Source of the DNA: Pantoea vagans
Lineage (GTDB): Bacteria > Pseudomonadota > Gammaproteobacteria > Enterobacterales > Enterobacteriaceae
Direction of reading: 5' to 3'
Assembly (NCBI RefSeq): GCF_004792415.1
Contig: NZ_CP038855.1
Location: 62,001 to 126,000 of the forward strand
DNA: 64,000 nt
Below, piece after piece: positions 8,962 through 17,680 of the stretch. Made by a program: the position numbers and the translations under genes. Each line of letters opens with the position of its first letter. Position 1 is the first letter of the stretch. Below the pieces are notes generated by a model that searched no databases, was not told where the DNA came from, and saw only the letters and a program-made list of their open reading frames with translations.

Positions 8962-8983
8962 AAGCCAGCGCTTTAGCTGGCTT
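8962..8983 (+). terminator. Hairpin terminator of fimbrial operon
   Basis: Perfect 8-bp stem AAGCCAGC/GCTGGCTT with a 6-nt loop, 22 bp after the last chaperone. The T tract is short (TT then TGCATTATAT), so it may act weakly. It lies between convergent genes. Confidence 0.6.
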
Positions 8984-8998
8984 TGCATTATATAATAG

Positions 8999-9316
8999 TC
9001 AGTTAAGAATATAGACATGATTGACATTGATCTCAGTCTGGCCATCATCGCGATCAACATCACCGGTAATGCGTAATTTCTTGCCAATCAAATAATCATC
9101 GTCATCGTCTCCATCATCATCAATGTCAACACGAATTCTGCCAGTTGAATCCCGTAACCAGTAATGATCGTCATCTGCTCGTCCGCTGATCGTTCCCGTC
9201 AGAGATACATTATTATTGTCATGCATTCTTTTTGCTTCGGCGACAGTGACATTTTGACGAGCGTAAGCTGAACCTGCATAAAGCAGTACTACCAGCATCC
9301 ATAATGATTTTTTCAT
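8999..9316 (-). CDS. YgiW/YdeI-family periplasmic OB-fold stress protein
   Basis: Small exported protein of 105 residues. The start is the internal ATG (MKKSLWML) because GGGAGAAG lies just upstream; the longer frame to 9361 lacks this. Signal peptide ends near GSAYA. The rest is the bacterial OB-fold (BOF) pattern: VTVAEAKRM, NNVSLTGTISGR, DDHYWLRDSTGRIRVDID, LIGKKLRITGDVDRD. The family is linked to stress tolerance and cation or peptide resistance. An unusually long acidic run (DDDGDDDDD) sits in the central loop. It converges with the fimbrial operon. Confidence 0.85.
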   Translation of the reverse strand: MKKSLWMLVVLLYAGSAYARQNVTVAEAKRMHDNNNVSLTGTISGRADDDHYWLRDSTGRIRVDIDDDGDDDDDYLIGKKLRITGDVDRDDGQTEINVNHVYILN

Positions 9317-9786
9317 CGACTTCTCCCTGTGATTGGGCTTTTTACCCTGAAAGATATTCACGATAACCTGTCAACGATCCTCTGAGATTATTTACGGGCT
9401 AACCTCTCATTTATACACCAGATCTTTACTGATTTAAAATTTCTAAAAACCGTTTATTATCGTTGTTAATACCAGGTGTGATTTGATAATGAAAGGTTAA
9501 AGATTTTGCAGCAGGATTTATATCTCATCTCTTAATTATGGCTGTCCGTAGTGCGTTACTTAAGGGGTCAGGATTCGTTTGTTGAGAGCGAGTTTAGCCA
9601 CGGCATCCTATAATGGTTACGCTAATATTATTGAGATATATCATTAACAATCGCGCTTACAAAATAGCCTGTTTGTTACTATAGACTGAAAAAGGTCCTA
9701 TAGAATAAGTATGAAGGGCATGAGATCACTCAATTCATTACCATTCAATTGACGTAATTTATCCAAAATGGTCAGGAGAACAATTT
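9317..9786. other. Intergenic region upstream of two divergent small genes
   Basis: About 470 bp, AT-rich, between the reverse-strand YgiW-like gene and the forward DUF333 gene. It must hold both promoters. I saw no convincing long dyad, RNA gene or ORF. Confidence 0.4.
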
Positions 9787-10035
9787 ATGATGTTAGTAAA
9801 CAGGTTAAATGGGATTTCATTGATGCTGGTCGTGCTGAGTCTTACCGCTTGTACACACCATGCTGAGGATTCCCAACGCCTCGCGATGCGCAACCCGGCG
9901 AGTGTCTGGTGTCTTCAGCGTGGAGGACAGGAGTTAAATGAGAAATCATCCTCTGGCGCAGTGACCTATTGTCTGTTGCCCTCTGGAGAGAAAATTGAGC
10001 AATGGGCTCTGTATCATCGGGATCATCCACAGTAA
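9787..10035 (+). CDS. DUF333 small lipoprotein
   Basis: Protein of 82 residues. It has a type II signal peptide with lipobox LTAC (Cys about residue 22), so it should be lipidated and membrane anchored. The mature part shows the DUF333 pattern NPASVWCLQRGGQ, a short variable stretch, then TYCLLPSGEKIEQWALYHRD. Function of the family is not known. AGGAG lies upstream of the ATG ATG start. It appears to be monocistronic. Confidence 0.8.
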   Translation: MMLVNRLNGISLMLVVLSLTACTHHAEDSQRLAMRNPASVWCLQRGGQELNEKSSSGAVTYCLLPSGEKIEQWALYHRDHPQ

Positions 10036-10645
10036 CCCGCCGGTTAGCTGATATCGGGTAAGTAAAAATATGCATCTGTACTAAACGCCGGGATGCATAT
10101 AGAACATTCAGGATACTTACTTTACCTTCTCTTTCAGGTGCTCTGAACATACAGTCTGTTCCGGGCACCTGTCGCCTTTCAGTCACCAAAAAGCACGTTC
10201 TTATCTTTACTGTTGCCCACAGGCTGGTTCAAAAAATAAGCGAAATTCTGTTTTCAGTCATCAATTTTCAGAACGTAAAATGAAGGCTATTTTGAAGTTA
10301 AGATCACGAAGTATTGCTGATGTATTGTTATGTCCCAGCAGGAATATAAAAATTTTATCTTTTTGTGGTTTGCGACTTTATTTTATTCTTATTTTATTAC
10401 CAGTGATCTACTGATTATTGTTAACGATTTCATTAATAGTTAATATTCATTCTAATATGAGCTTTGTTTTTTACACCTTTGCAAAACAATAACTTAATTT
10501 GTTTTTTTCAGAAATCGACCTCGATTTATTGATTCAGATCAATGTCTGAGACAAACTCAGTTTTAACACATGCTGACCCTGGTGATATTCTTTATTTAAT
10601 TAGCGGAAGCTTCTTAAATAATAATATTTTCGTGAGGGTAATCTA
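10036..10645. other. AT-rich region upstream of autotransporter
   Basis: About 610 bp without a supported gene. It contains a perfect 9-bp inverted repeat, ATATGCATC (10068-10076) and GATGCATAT (10092-10100), after the DUF333 gene. The final ~280 bp are very AT-rich and presumably contain the autotransporter promoter; no clear -35/-10 pair stood out. Confidence 0.4.
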
Positions 10646-13600
10646 TTGAAACACTTTGGAAGTGTAGCGCTGTGCTGTACCTTTTTTATCTGCACAAGAT
10701 CGTATGCAGGTATAATGCGTCACGATATTGATGTACAGGAGTATCGTGATTTTGCTGAAAACCTCGGTAGCTATTCGGTGGGTTTGACAGATGTGCCTGT
10801 CTATAAAAAAGACGGTACATTATCGGGTTATCTTGACTTTGCTATGCCCGATTTCAGTATGGTAGCTAATTATGGTTACAGTACTCTGGTCGCGCCCTCT
10901 TATGTAGCCAGTGCAAAGCACAATACGGGTTATCAGTCGGTGGCATTCGGCAAAGGTGCCCAGTATGGCGCCACCTACAAGCTGATCAATCGTAATGAAT
11001 CACCTTCTGTCGACTTTCATCTGCCACGTCTGAACAAAGTCGTTACCGATGCCTCACCTGTTGATGCCATTGAAAAAACTGAGATGCAAAAAGGGGATGC
11101 TTCTCGCTATTCCTGGTTTACCCGTATTGGCGGTGGTACTCAAAGCCAGGTCAGTGAAGATCAGACCGAACAAATTACACTCAGTGGTGCCTATAAATGG
11201 GTGAGCGGAGGAACGATCAACGCTGGCACTATAAAGCGCTTATCGGGAAACCTGCGTGGTACCAGTTATGGACCGGACAATGCCCTTACTTCGCCTCTCT
11301 CAATTGGCACGATGAGTGGGGATAGTGGTAGTCCGATTATGGTTTACGATGAGGTAGATAAGGCCTGGAAGATTGGCGGCGTGCTATACGGCATAGTCGT
11401 AACTGATAATGTTTATGGTACTACCAGTATCTGGACATATGTTCCTGATGGTTTTATTCAAAAAACCGTTGCTGCCAATACCTCGCCTGATGTCGTCGAT
11501 CTGGCAGGTAAAGGCACGATTTTCTGGGACAATACCGCGATCACACAATATGGTTCCTCCTGGTCATGGGCGGGCCTGAATTCGACCTATGCGTCAGCGG
11601 CGCCCTCTACCGCCACCAATGCAGAACTTGATGCCACCAAAGATCTTCGCTTCAACGGTGCTGGCGGACTGATCACCCTGAATACACCTATCAACATGGG
11701 TGCTGGCAAACTTCAGTTTTCAAATGATTACACTGTCGCGTCTGCTGCTGGCGTCAATGCGACCTGGGCTGGCGGTGGTATTGAGGTTGACGCGGACAAA
11801 GAGGTCCTGTGGCAGGTAAATGGCCTGGCAAGCGATGCCCTGCATAAAATTGGCGCAGGTACACTGCATATCAACGCCGTGGGTAAAAACCCGGGTTCGC
11901 TGAATGTGGGTGAGGGTACAGTCATCCTCGATCAGCAAGCTGATAGCTCAGGCAACAAACAGGCTTTCTCTTCGGTCACCCTGGTCAGCGGTCGGCCAAC
12001 CGTTGTACTGAATGATGAAAATCAGGTAGCTACAGACAAGATCTTCTTTGGCTACCGCGGTGGCCGTTTAGATGTAAATGGTAATACTGTTAACTTCATT
12101 AAAATCAATCACACTGACAGTGGTGCTCGTCTGGTTAACCATAGTCAGAAGGCGTCTACGGTCAATATCAATGGTTATCATTCTAAAGATATTGTCATTA
12201 ACACTCTTGATACTAATAACCGTAACGGTACGCCTGGGTCAATTTATTATTATAAAAAAGTGAACCAACCTGCTGAGTATTTTCAACTTCAGAAAAGCAA
12301 ATATACCTATTATCCCCAGTCTAAAAAGACGACCTCGGAATGGACCTACCTGGGTACAGACCTGGATAAAGCGGTTAATTACCGCCTGACCCAGTTAAAC
12401 GGCCAGGTTTTCCGCGGCTTTCTGGGCGAAACCCTTGGAAATGTGCTGAATGGCGTGATGAATGTCAATATTCTTTCTGAACAAGCTTCGACGCTTACAG
12501 CGCTTACCGGAGGGATGAATTTAAACGGTAACCTGAGTGTCGAAAATGGCACCACTATTCTTTCTGGTCAGCCGGTCCCACATGCGGGTGGTGTTGTCAT
12601 TGATGATGACTGGAACACATCGCTGTTTAAAGCCGACCAGATCAACGTAGGGTCAGGTGCACATTTTCAGGTGGGTGAATATGCCGGTGTCAAAGCCAGC
12701 ATTACCGCTGCTGAGTCGGCCACACTTTCGTTTGGCTACAACGACAGCCAGCTGGCGGGTGAAAAGAGCTGGCGTTGCTACTCTGCAATTTATTCAGATG
12801 ATGTCTCCTGCAGTCAGCCGGTGCGCAGTGCGGATGCACTGGCACTTCTGCCCGCCAGTGAAGTGGAAGGTGATGTTCAACTGGCCAATAACGCCTCACT
12901 TTACCTTGGAAAGGTTAACTACCAGGGGGCAGTGACATCAACAGGCAGTAGTCTTATGACGCTGGATGCCAATGCGAACTGGACGATGACCGGCAACAGT
13001 AATGTCAGTTCACTTCTGGCGAAAAGTGGGTCAACACTTTCAATGGTGCCTTCAGGCACCTGGAGCGCCAAAACGCTTAATATCGATACGCTGGATGCGA
13101 CCGGGTTAAATCTGATGTTAGGCGTTAAGCCCTCCACCCTTGAAAGCGACAAACTGATTGTAAAAAACGCGTTGACTGGTGGCCACAACCTGCTGGATGT
13201 GAGTCTGCTAATCGGGAGTGAAGAGAACGTTGCGCTGACACAGGATCTTGTGATGGTTGATGCACCCGCTGGCACGTCGCACAGCTATTTCTCCTTTGCA
13301 GATAGCTACAGCGGTTTTAGCGTTTACACCCCAAATTATCAGGTGGAAGACGATAACGACCGTGTTTTGTGGGTGCTGGAAAGTAACAAGTCGCCTGAGC
13401 CGGAACCGACGCCAGTACCCGCTCCGGAAGTTACCCCGGAGCCAGCGCCAGAAGTCACGCCTGAGCCGGAACCGACGCCAGTACCCGTCCCGGAAGTTAC
13501 ACCGGAGCCAGCGCCAGCGCCAGAAGTCACGCCGGAGCCGGAACCGACGCCAGCACCCGCCCCGGAAGTTACCCCGGAGCCAGAACCAGCGCCGGCGCCA

Positions 13601-14875
13601 GAAGTCACGCCGGAGCCGGAACCGACGCCAGCACCAACCCCGGAAGTTACTCCGGAGCCAGCGCCAGCGCCGACGCCAGAAGTCACGCCTGAGCCGGAAC
13701 CGACGCCAGCACCCGCCCCGGAAGTTACCCCGGAGCCAGAACCAGCGCCGGCACCAGAAGTCACGCCTGAGCCGGAACCGACGCCAGCACCAGATGCATC
13801 GGCAGAAGATAATGCAACTGCAGAGCAAGCTGCTATTGAGAAAGCGAAAGCAGAGGAGGACGCTAAATCTAAAGCAGAGGCTGAAGCAAAAGCGAAAGCT
13901 GAAGAAAAAGCCAAAGAGGAAGCAGCGAAAGCAGAAGAAGCCAAAAAACCGGCATTCGACCCGGATGACTGGTTCACGGTTTACGATAACCTGCCACTGA
14001 TTCAGCATACGCGCGCCCTGTTGGCATCACGCCAGTATATTTTTAGTGAAGCAGTCAGCCAGCTGTATAACCGTACCGATAGCCTGCGTGCTTCGCCAGA
14101 AAGCAGCGGATCATGGGCAACCATTGAGCAGAAAAAAGGGCATTTTCTTGGACTCGACGTCAACCAGCAGACACTGAATGTGGGCTGGGATACCCGCAGC
14201 GACACGCAAACAGTGGGTATCAGTGCCAGCTATACGCAGGGTGAGGTAAAAGGGGAGGGTCATGAAAAGCATCGACTGGCTACCGTCGGTGCGTTTTACT
14301 CCTGGCAGTCTGATGCGGGATGGTTCTTTGATGCGACCAGTCGTTATATGTATCTCAATCAGGAGATAACGCTGGATCCTGCTTTAAATATTAACGGTAT
14401 GAAAAAGGACAGCCATATGCTGGCTGGCAGCCTGCGCACCGGCTATCAGTTTGCGCTGGCTGACGATACCCTGTTTATCTCACCGTTTGTTGGTGTAACC
14501 GCAGGTGTCATGTCCGGCTATACCCTGAAAGGGGAGGATGCGTCAGTTTCATTAAGTTCATCCACACCTTACTTCACCAGCAGCGGGTTCATGGTGCAGA
14601 AACGCGGTCTGGGTGCATTAATGCCGAATATTAACGTCAGCGCCAGTCTGGCCTATCAGTATTCACCTGGCAAAAATGGCTCCACAACCACGCTCTCCGA
14701 TCGTCAGTCAAACCGGCAATACAGCGCCTGGTCAGATAACCGTTATCGTGGCAGTGTAGGGCTGGAAGGCATTATTGCGCCTGGCCTTTCACTGAATGCG
14801 AAAGTAGAGAGCAGTTTTGGTGGTGAATTCAAAACGGATTACAGTGGCCTTGTCGGCCTGTCATATCACTTCTGA
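10646..14875 (+). CDS. Serine-protease autotransporter (S6/SPATE-like) with Pro-Glu linker
   Basis: Autotransporter of 1409 residues starting at TTG 10646 with GAGGG upstream. Signal peptide (about residues 1-21), then an S6 chymotrypsin-like passenger. The likely triad is His92 (SAKHNTGY), Asp123 (VDFHLPRLNK) and Ser227 (GDSGSP), all spaced as in IgA-protease/SPATE enzymes. A beta-helical passenger follows to ~915. Residues 917-1049 are a Pro-Glu-Thr-Ala repeat, ~1054-1098 a charged alanine/lysine/glutamate helix, and ~1105-1409 the beta-barrel ending GLSYHF. The SPATE autocleavage motif (EVNNLNKRM-type) was not seen, so release of the passenger is uncertain. Substrate unknown. Confidence 0.9.
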   Translation: MKHFGSVALCCTFFICTRSYAGIMRHDIDVQEYRDFAENLGSYSVGLTDVPVYKKDGTLSGYLDFAMPDFSMVANYGYSTLVAPSYVASAKHNTGYQSVAFGKGAQYGATYKLINRNESPSVDFHLPRLNKVVTDASPVDAIEKTEMQKGDASRYSWFTRIGGGTQSQVSEDQTEQITLSGAYKWVSGGTINAGTIKRLSGNLRGTSYGPDNALTSPLSIGTMSGDSGSPIMVYDEVDKAWKIGGVLYGIVVTDNVYGTTSIWTYVPDGFIQKTVAANTSPDVVDLAGKGTIFWDNTAITQYGSSWSWAGLNSTYASAAPSTATNAELDATKDLRFNGAGGLITLNTPINMGAGKLQFSNDYTVASAAGVNATWAGGGIEVDADKEVLWQVNGLASDALHKIGAGTLHINAVGKNPGSLNVGEGTVILDQQADSSGNKQAFSSVTLVSGRPTVVLNDENQVATDKIFFGYRGGRLDVNGNTVNFIKINHTDSGARLVNHSQKASTVNINGYHSKDIVINTLDTNNRNGTPGSIYYYKKVNQPAEYFQLQKSKYTYYPQSKKTTSEWTYLGTDLDKAVNYRLTQLNGQVFRGFLGETLGNVLNGVMNVNILSEQASTLTALTGGMNLNGNLSVENGTTILSGQPVPHAGGVVIDDDWNTSLFKADQINVGSGAHFQVGEYAGVKASITAAESATLSFGYNDSQLAGEKSWRCYSAIYSDDVSCSQPVRSADALALLPASEVEGDVQLANNASLYLGKVNYQGAVTSTGSSLMTLDANANWTMTGNSNVSSLLAKSGSTLSMVPSGTWSAKTLNIDTLDATGLNLMLGVKPSTLESDKLIVKNALTGGHNLLDVSLLIGSEENVALTQDLVMVDAPAGTSHSYFSFADSYSGFSVYTPNYQVEDDNDRVLWVLESNKSPEPEPTPVPAPEVTPEPAPEVTPEPEPTPVPVPEVTPEPAPAPEVTPEPEPTPAPAPEVTPEPEPAPAPEVTPEPEPTPAPTPEVTPEPAPAPTPEVTPEPEPTPAPAPEVTPEPEPAPAPEVTPEPEPTPAPDASAEDNATAEQAAIEKAKAEEDAKSKAEAEAKAKAEEKAKEEAAKAEEAKKPAFDPDDWFTVYDNLPLIQHTRALLASRQYIFSEAVSQLYNRTDSLRASPESSGSWATIEQKKGHFLGLDVNQQTLNVGWDTRSDTQTVGISASYTQGEVKGEGHEKHRLATVGAFYSWQSDAGWFFDATSRYMYLNQEITLDPALNINGMKKDSHMLAGSLRTGYQFALADDTLFISPFVGVTAGVMSGYTLKGEDASVSLSSSTPYFTSSGFMVQKRGLGALMPNINVSASLAYQYSPGKNGSTTTLSDRQSNRQYSAWSDNRYRGSVGLEGIIAPGLSLNAKVESSFGGEFKTDYSGLVGLSYHF
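13394..13792 (+). repeat. PEPTPAPAPEVTP-type coding repeat in autotransporter
   Basis: About 400 bp of degenerate tandem repeats encode residues 917-1049, built from units such as PEPEPTPAPAPEVT with PAPAPEVT spacers. Third-base variants alternate between copies. The repeat gives long false open frames in other frames and is prone to copy-number change by slippage. It is placed between passenger and translocator. Confidence 0.9.
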
Positions 14876-14894
14876 TATCCGTGTCTGAATAATA

Positions 14895-14929
14895 TCAGAG
14901 CATCACTGCATGAAAGGGTGATGCTCTGA
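14895..14929 (+). terminator. Hairpin downstream of autotransporter
   Basis: Perfect 12-bp stem TCAGAGCATCAC/GTGATGCTCTGA with an 11-nt loop begins 19 bp after the autotransporter stop. Only a short T-containing tail (CTTATC) follows, so termination may be moderate. Confidence 0.65.
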
Positions 14930-15063
14930 CTTATCGATACATTACGCCTGCTGGAAAATATCAGTCTGCGCGACGTACCCTAAGACCAAAAGGGATAATC
15001 TGCAGGACAGTCAATCCTCAGCGGATAACGTATTAATGTTAATGTTTTCTCCTTATTTCAGAT

Positions 15064-15267
15064 TCAGCAAACTAATCGCCAGACTTCCGCAGGCACTTCG
15101 GTATAAGTCTCATTCATGATTAATTCGGCTTTACGATGATCGTAGGCGCCATCAAATGAAGAGATATCGTCAGAAGGCAGTTTTTTCCGCATATAGCTTG
15201 TCACGATATCCAGAATATCGGTTGACGGGCAGTTCCTTAACTTATTCAGATAGTAGACTTTGTTCAT
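15064..15267 (-). CDS. Hha/YmoA-family nucleoid modulator
   Basis: Protein of 67 residues that aligns by eye to Hha along its length: YYLNKLRNCPSTDILDIV (Hha: DYLMRLRRCQTIDTLERV), then FDGAYDHRKAELIMNETY and VPAEVWRLVC (Hha: FYSAADHRLAELTMNKLY, IPSSVWKFIR). Members bind H-NS and tune silencing of horizontally acquired DNA. It lies between an autotransporter and an efflux gene and near an AT-rich fimbrial cluster, so a local silencing role is plausible. Its ribosome-binding site is weak. It is divergent enough to be a paralogue rather than the core hha. Confidence 0.85.
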   Translation of the reverse strand: MNKVYYLNKLRNCPSTDILDIVTSYMRKKLPSDDISSFDGAYDHRKAELIMNETYTEVPAEVWRLVC

Positions 15268-15480
15268 AATATTTTGCTGACGTTAACCTGTAAAATGAGC
15301 TTATGCGCGGTCTTAACTTTATCCAAGCTGACTCGCTCTTATATCAATGCTGCCAGGTAAATAACCCTGTTCCTGACAACAGATATACGTATGTCCTTGC
15401 GCATCGGTGCGATCAGATGCGGCCTGTTGCATCTGACGCCGCACAGATCCGGCTAAGCGAAAGGTTATCCCTCTGAAGGG

Positions 15481-15939
15481 TTAATGTAATTCATTGATTT
15501 TATCTGATTTTTTTATGTGCATTACTCTGCCATAATCCCATGTCAGGTTGAAGAGATAGGCATAAATCAGGAAAAACAGTACCAGTCCACATTCCAGTTT
15601 CAGCGCGGCGAATAGGGTAATATCCAGCCACCATGCGGCAAAGGGTATCAATACTAATAACAGGCCAGCCTCAAACAGCACAGCATGCACGCACCTTATT
15701 CGCCAGTCCTTTTTAAATCCGGTTCGCAACTGTATGCTGTCAAACATCAGGTTGAACAGATAGTTCCATCCCATCGCCAGCGTTGATGAAACTATGGTTA
15801 ACAGTGCCGACTGAGCAGGCGCTGCAGAAGCAAAAATAATCAGAATAATAAAGACCAGAACATTAGCCACGACTTCAAAAATAACAGCGTGCAATACTCT
15901 TTCTGTGGTGGTTCGCACCGGAGATAAATCGTGTTCCAA
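15481..15939 (-). CDS. PACE-family (AceI-like) efflux transporter
   Basis: Protein of 152 residues with four hydrophobic helices arranged as two similar halves: RVLHAVIFEVVANVLVF ... NYLFNLMFDSI and IRCVHAVLFEAGLLLVLIP ... YAYLFNLTWDYG. This tandem pattern is diagnostic of the proteobacterial antimicrobial compound efflux (bacterial transmembrane pair) family. It would be an inner-membrane proton-coupled exporter of biocide-like or polyamine-like cations. The open frame starts at TTG 15939 with no strong ribosome-binding site, so the exact start is uncertain. Confidence 0.88.
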   Translation of the reverse strand: MEHDLSPVRTTTERVLHAVIFEVVANVLVFIILIIFASAAPAQSALLTIVSSTLAMGWNYLFNLMFDSIQLRTGFKKDWRIRCVHAVLFEAGLLLVLIPFAAWWLDITLFAALKLECGLVLFFLIYAYLFNLTWDYGRVMHIKKSDKINELH

Positions 15940-16562
15940 ACCAGGCTCTCATTATTCAGTCAGGCACCGTTACTGACGCGGGATAAATTCAGGTTAATCG
16001 TCAGGCAGAGCCGATTATATTTCAGGCGCTGCACCTTACCCTGCCTTAAACCGATGAGAATTTAGCACCGCACCGTCAGAAAGTGAAACGTAGTAAAATT
16101 CTGACGATAAAAACCCGGTCAGGTTTGATATGTATCAACTCTTACACGAAACCGGCTTTTATTGTTTAGCTGCCTGTCGTATCAGCACGGCTCTCCCTCT
16201 TCAGCTATCTGACTGCTAAGCTCACCTATTGCTCTGGTCGCTACTGCATGGCTTCGCCTGACGGATTCGGGGCGATGATAGCAATCGTGGATGGCAGTGG
16301 AACATTAAATGATTAATTAGATGATATATAGATTTATATTTTAATATTTATATTAATGGTGGTTTTTAAAACTGGTTAGAGGCGCAGTTTACTGTTCTGA
16401 AGCGCCTGCCGGTTCTGAATGGCTGCAGTAAATGTGATGCCCAATCAACGTTCGCAGCCTGTTTTTTCAGCGCCTTTTCAGTGACTGAAGACGGGGTTCT
16501 GTAGCGAAAACGTTAGCGTGTAACCGGCGGCACCAGGTGCATGCGTTGACCGGACAATCTGC
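15940..16562. other. Intergenic region, no supported gene
   Basis: About 620 bp between two reverse-strand genes. There is a stretch of AT-rich sequence near 16300-16370, and an ACCCGGT/ACCGG partial dyad near 16113-16160. Nothing else stood out: no ORF with a ribosome-binding site, no RNA gene. Confidence 0.35.
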
Positions 16563-17573
16563 TCACGCCAGGTTCTCTGCGGTATAAATCATGAAGTCTA
16601 CTTTTCCACTGGCATACTCATCGGGTTTCACTTTCTGCTCCAGATAATTCAGCATCAGCTGTACCGCCAGCTGAGCATGCTGCCGGGTATTCTGATCCAG
16701 CGTCAGCGCAACGCTCTGCTGCGCCATCAGCGTGCGTGTCGTGGCGTAAAGCTCATGGGTGACCCAGACGCACTGGTTAAGCTGGCGATGCCGTGCCAGC
16801 GCCTGTCCGATTTCGGTATTCCCCAGCCCGGTGTTGTAAATTCCCCGCAGATTCCCGCTCTGAATCAGCTGCTTCTCCAGCAACTTACTAAGAGTGTCGC
16901 GATTTTCCTGAGCGGCCAGAACATCGCGCAGCTGCAGATGAGGAAACCGACTGGTTATCAGTTCGCGAAATCCTTCAATGCGCTGACGATGCGCGCTGTA
17001 GTCCTGGTGCCCACTGACCATCAACACCTCGCCGGGCTGATGCACCATTTTGCCCAGCAGCTGAGCCGCAGTACGTCCTGCCTGCAACTGATTAATTCCC
17101 ACATGGCAGAGCCGGGCAGCACCGGGCAAATCAGTAACCAGCGAGATCACCGGCACGTCACACGTTTCGCAGTGGCTAAGCGCCTCATAAATAGCCGGAT
17201 GTTCATGGGCAAAAACAATTAATCCATCCCGCGATGCACTGCTTTGCCTGATAAGCTTTGCCAGCCGTTCAGGCTGCGCCTCCGGGACAAAAGTGCGATG
17301 CAGCGTTAACCGGCGGTAGCCCAGATGCGAGGCGACCGCAGTAAAATCCTGCGCCAGTTGCTTAAAGAAAAACGAATCGTTACTGCTTAGCAGCAGTTCA
17401 ATCTGCCACGGATGACGATGCTCCTCAGGCAGAATTCGCCTGAGCCCGACTTCGCGTGCCGCCTGCAGTACCCTGTGAACCGTTTCCGGTGCAACGCCAC
17501 CCCGTTCATTAAGCACCCGATCCACGGTTGCCAGCCCTACACCTGCCCGCAGGGCGACCTCTTTCAGCGACAT
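16563..17573 (-). CDS. LacI/PurR-family transcriptional repressor
   Basis: Regulator of 336 residues. The N-terminal LacI helix-turn-helix reads MSLKEVALRAGVGLATVDRV, then LNERGGVAPETVHRVLQAA. The rest is a type I periplasmic-binding-like sugar sensor (RDGLIVFAHE; GHQDYSAHRQRIEGFRE; YNTGLGNTEIG). I take ATG 17573 because AGAGGAG precedes it at ideal spacing, and because the palindrome at 17586-17601 would otherwise lie inside the gene. It is divergent from a Gfo/Idh/MocA dehydrogenase, which it probably regulates. The effector is probably a sugar or inositol-type molecule; this is inference. Confidence 0.88.
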   Translation of the reverse strand: MSLKEVALRAGVGLATVDRVLNERGGVAPETVHRVLQAAREVGLRRILPEEHRHPWQIELLLSSNDSFFFKQLAQDFTAVASHLGYRRLTLHRTFVPEAQPERLAKLIRQSSASRDGLIVFAHEHPAIYEALSHCETCDVPVISLVTDLPGAARLCHVGINQLQAGRTAAQLLGKMVHQPGEVLMVSGHQDYSAHRQRIEGFRELITSRFPHLQLRDVLAAQENRDTLSKLLEKQLIQSGNLRGIYNTGLGNTEIGQALARHRQLNQCVWVTHELYATTRTLMAQQSVALTLDQNTRQHAQLAVQLMLNYLEQKVKPDEYASGKVDFMIYTAENLA

Positions 17574-17585
17574 GCCGCTCTCCTC

Positions 17586-17601
17586 TGAGGTAAACACCTC
17601 A
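17586..17601. promoter_or_regulatory. Palindromic operator of LacI-type regulator
   Basis: TGAGGTAAACACCTCA, with perfect 6-bp arms around AAAC, lies 13 bp upstream of the repressor start and 80 bp upstream of the divergent dehydrogenase. Its position suits autoregulation and joint control of both genes. Confidence 0.6.
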
Positions 17602-17680
17602 AAACACCATGCCGTCAGTGTAAAACGCCGCGTTATCCTGCCGGTGCAGCTTTCTGCCGGACTATGATGGAGTTCAAATA

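Noticed and set aside
13208..14008. Long open frames on other frames and strand over the autotransporter repeat, such as Gly-Ser-Ala and Arg-rich products
   Set aside because: They are shadows of the Pro-Glu repeat, with no start signals and low complexity.
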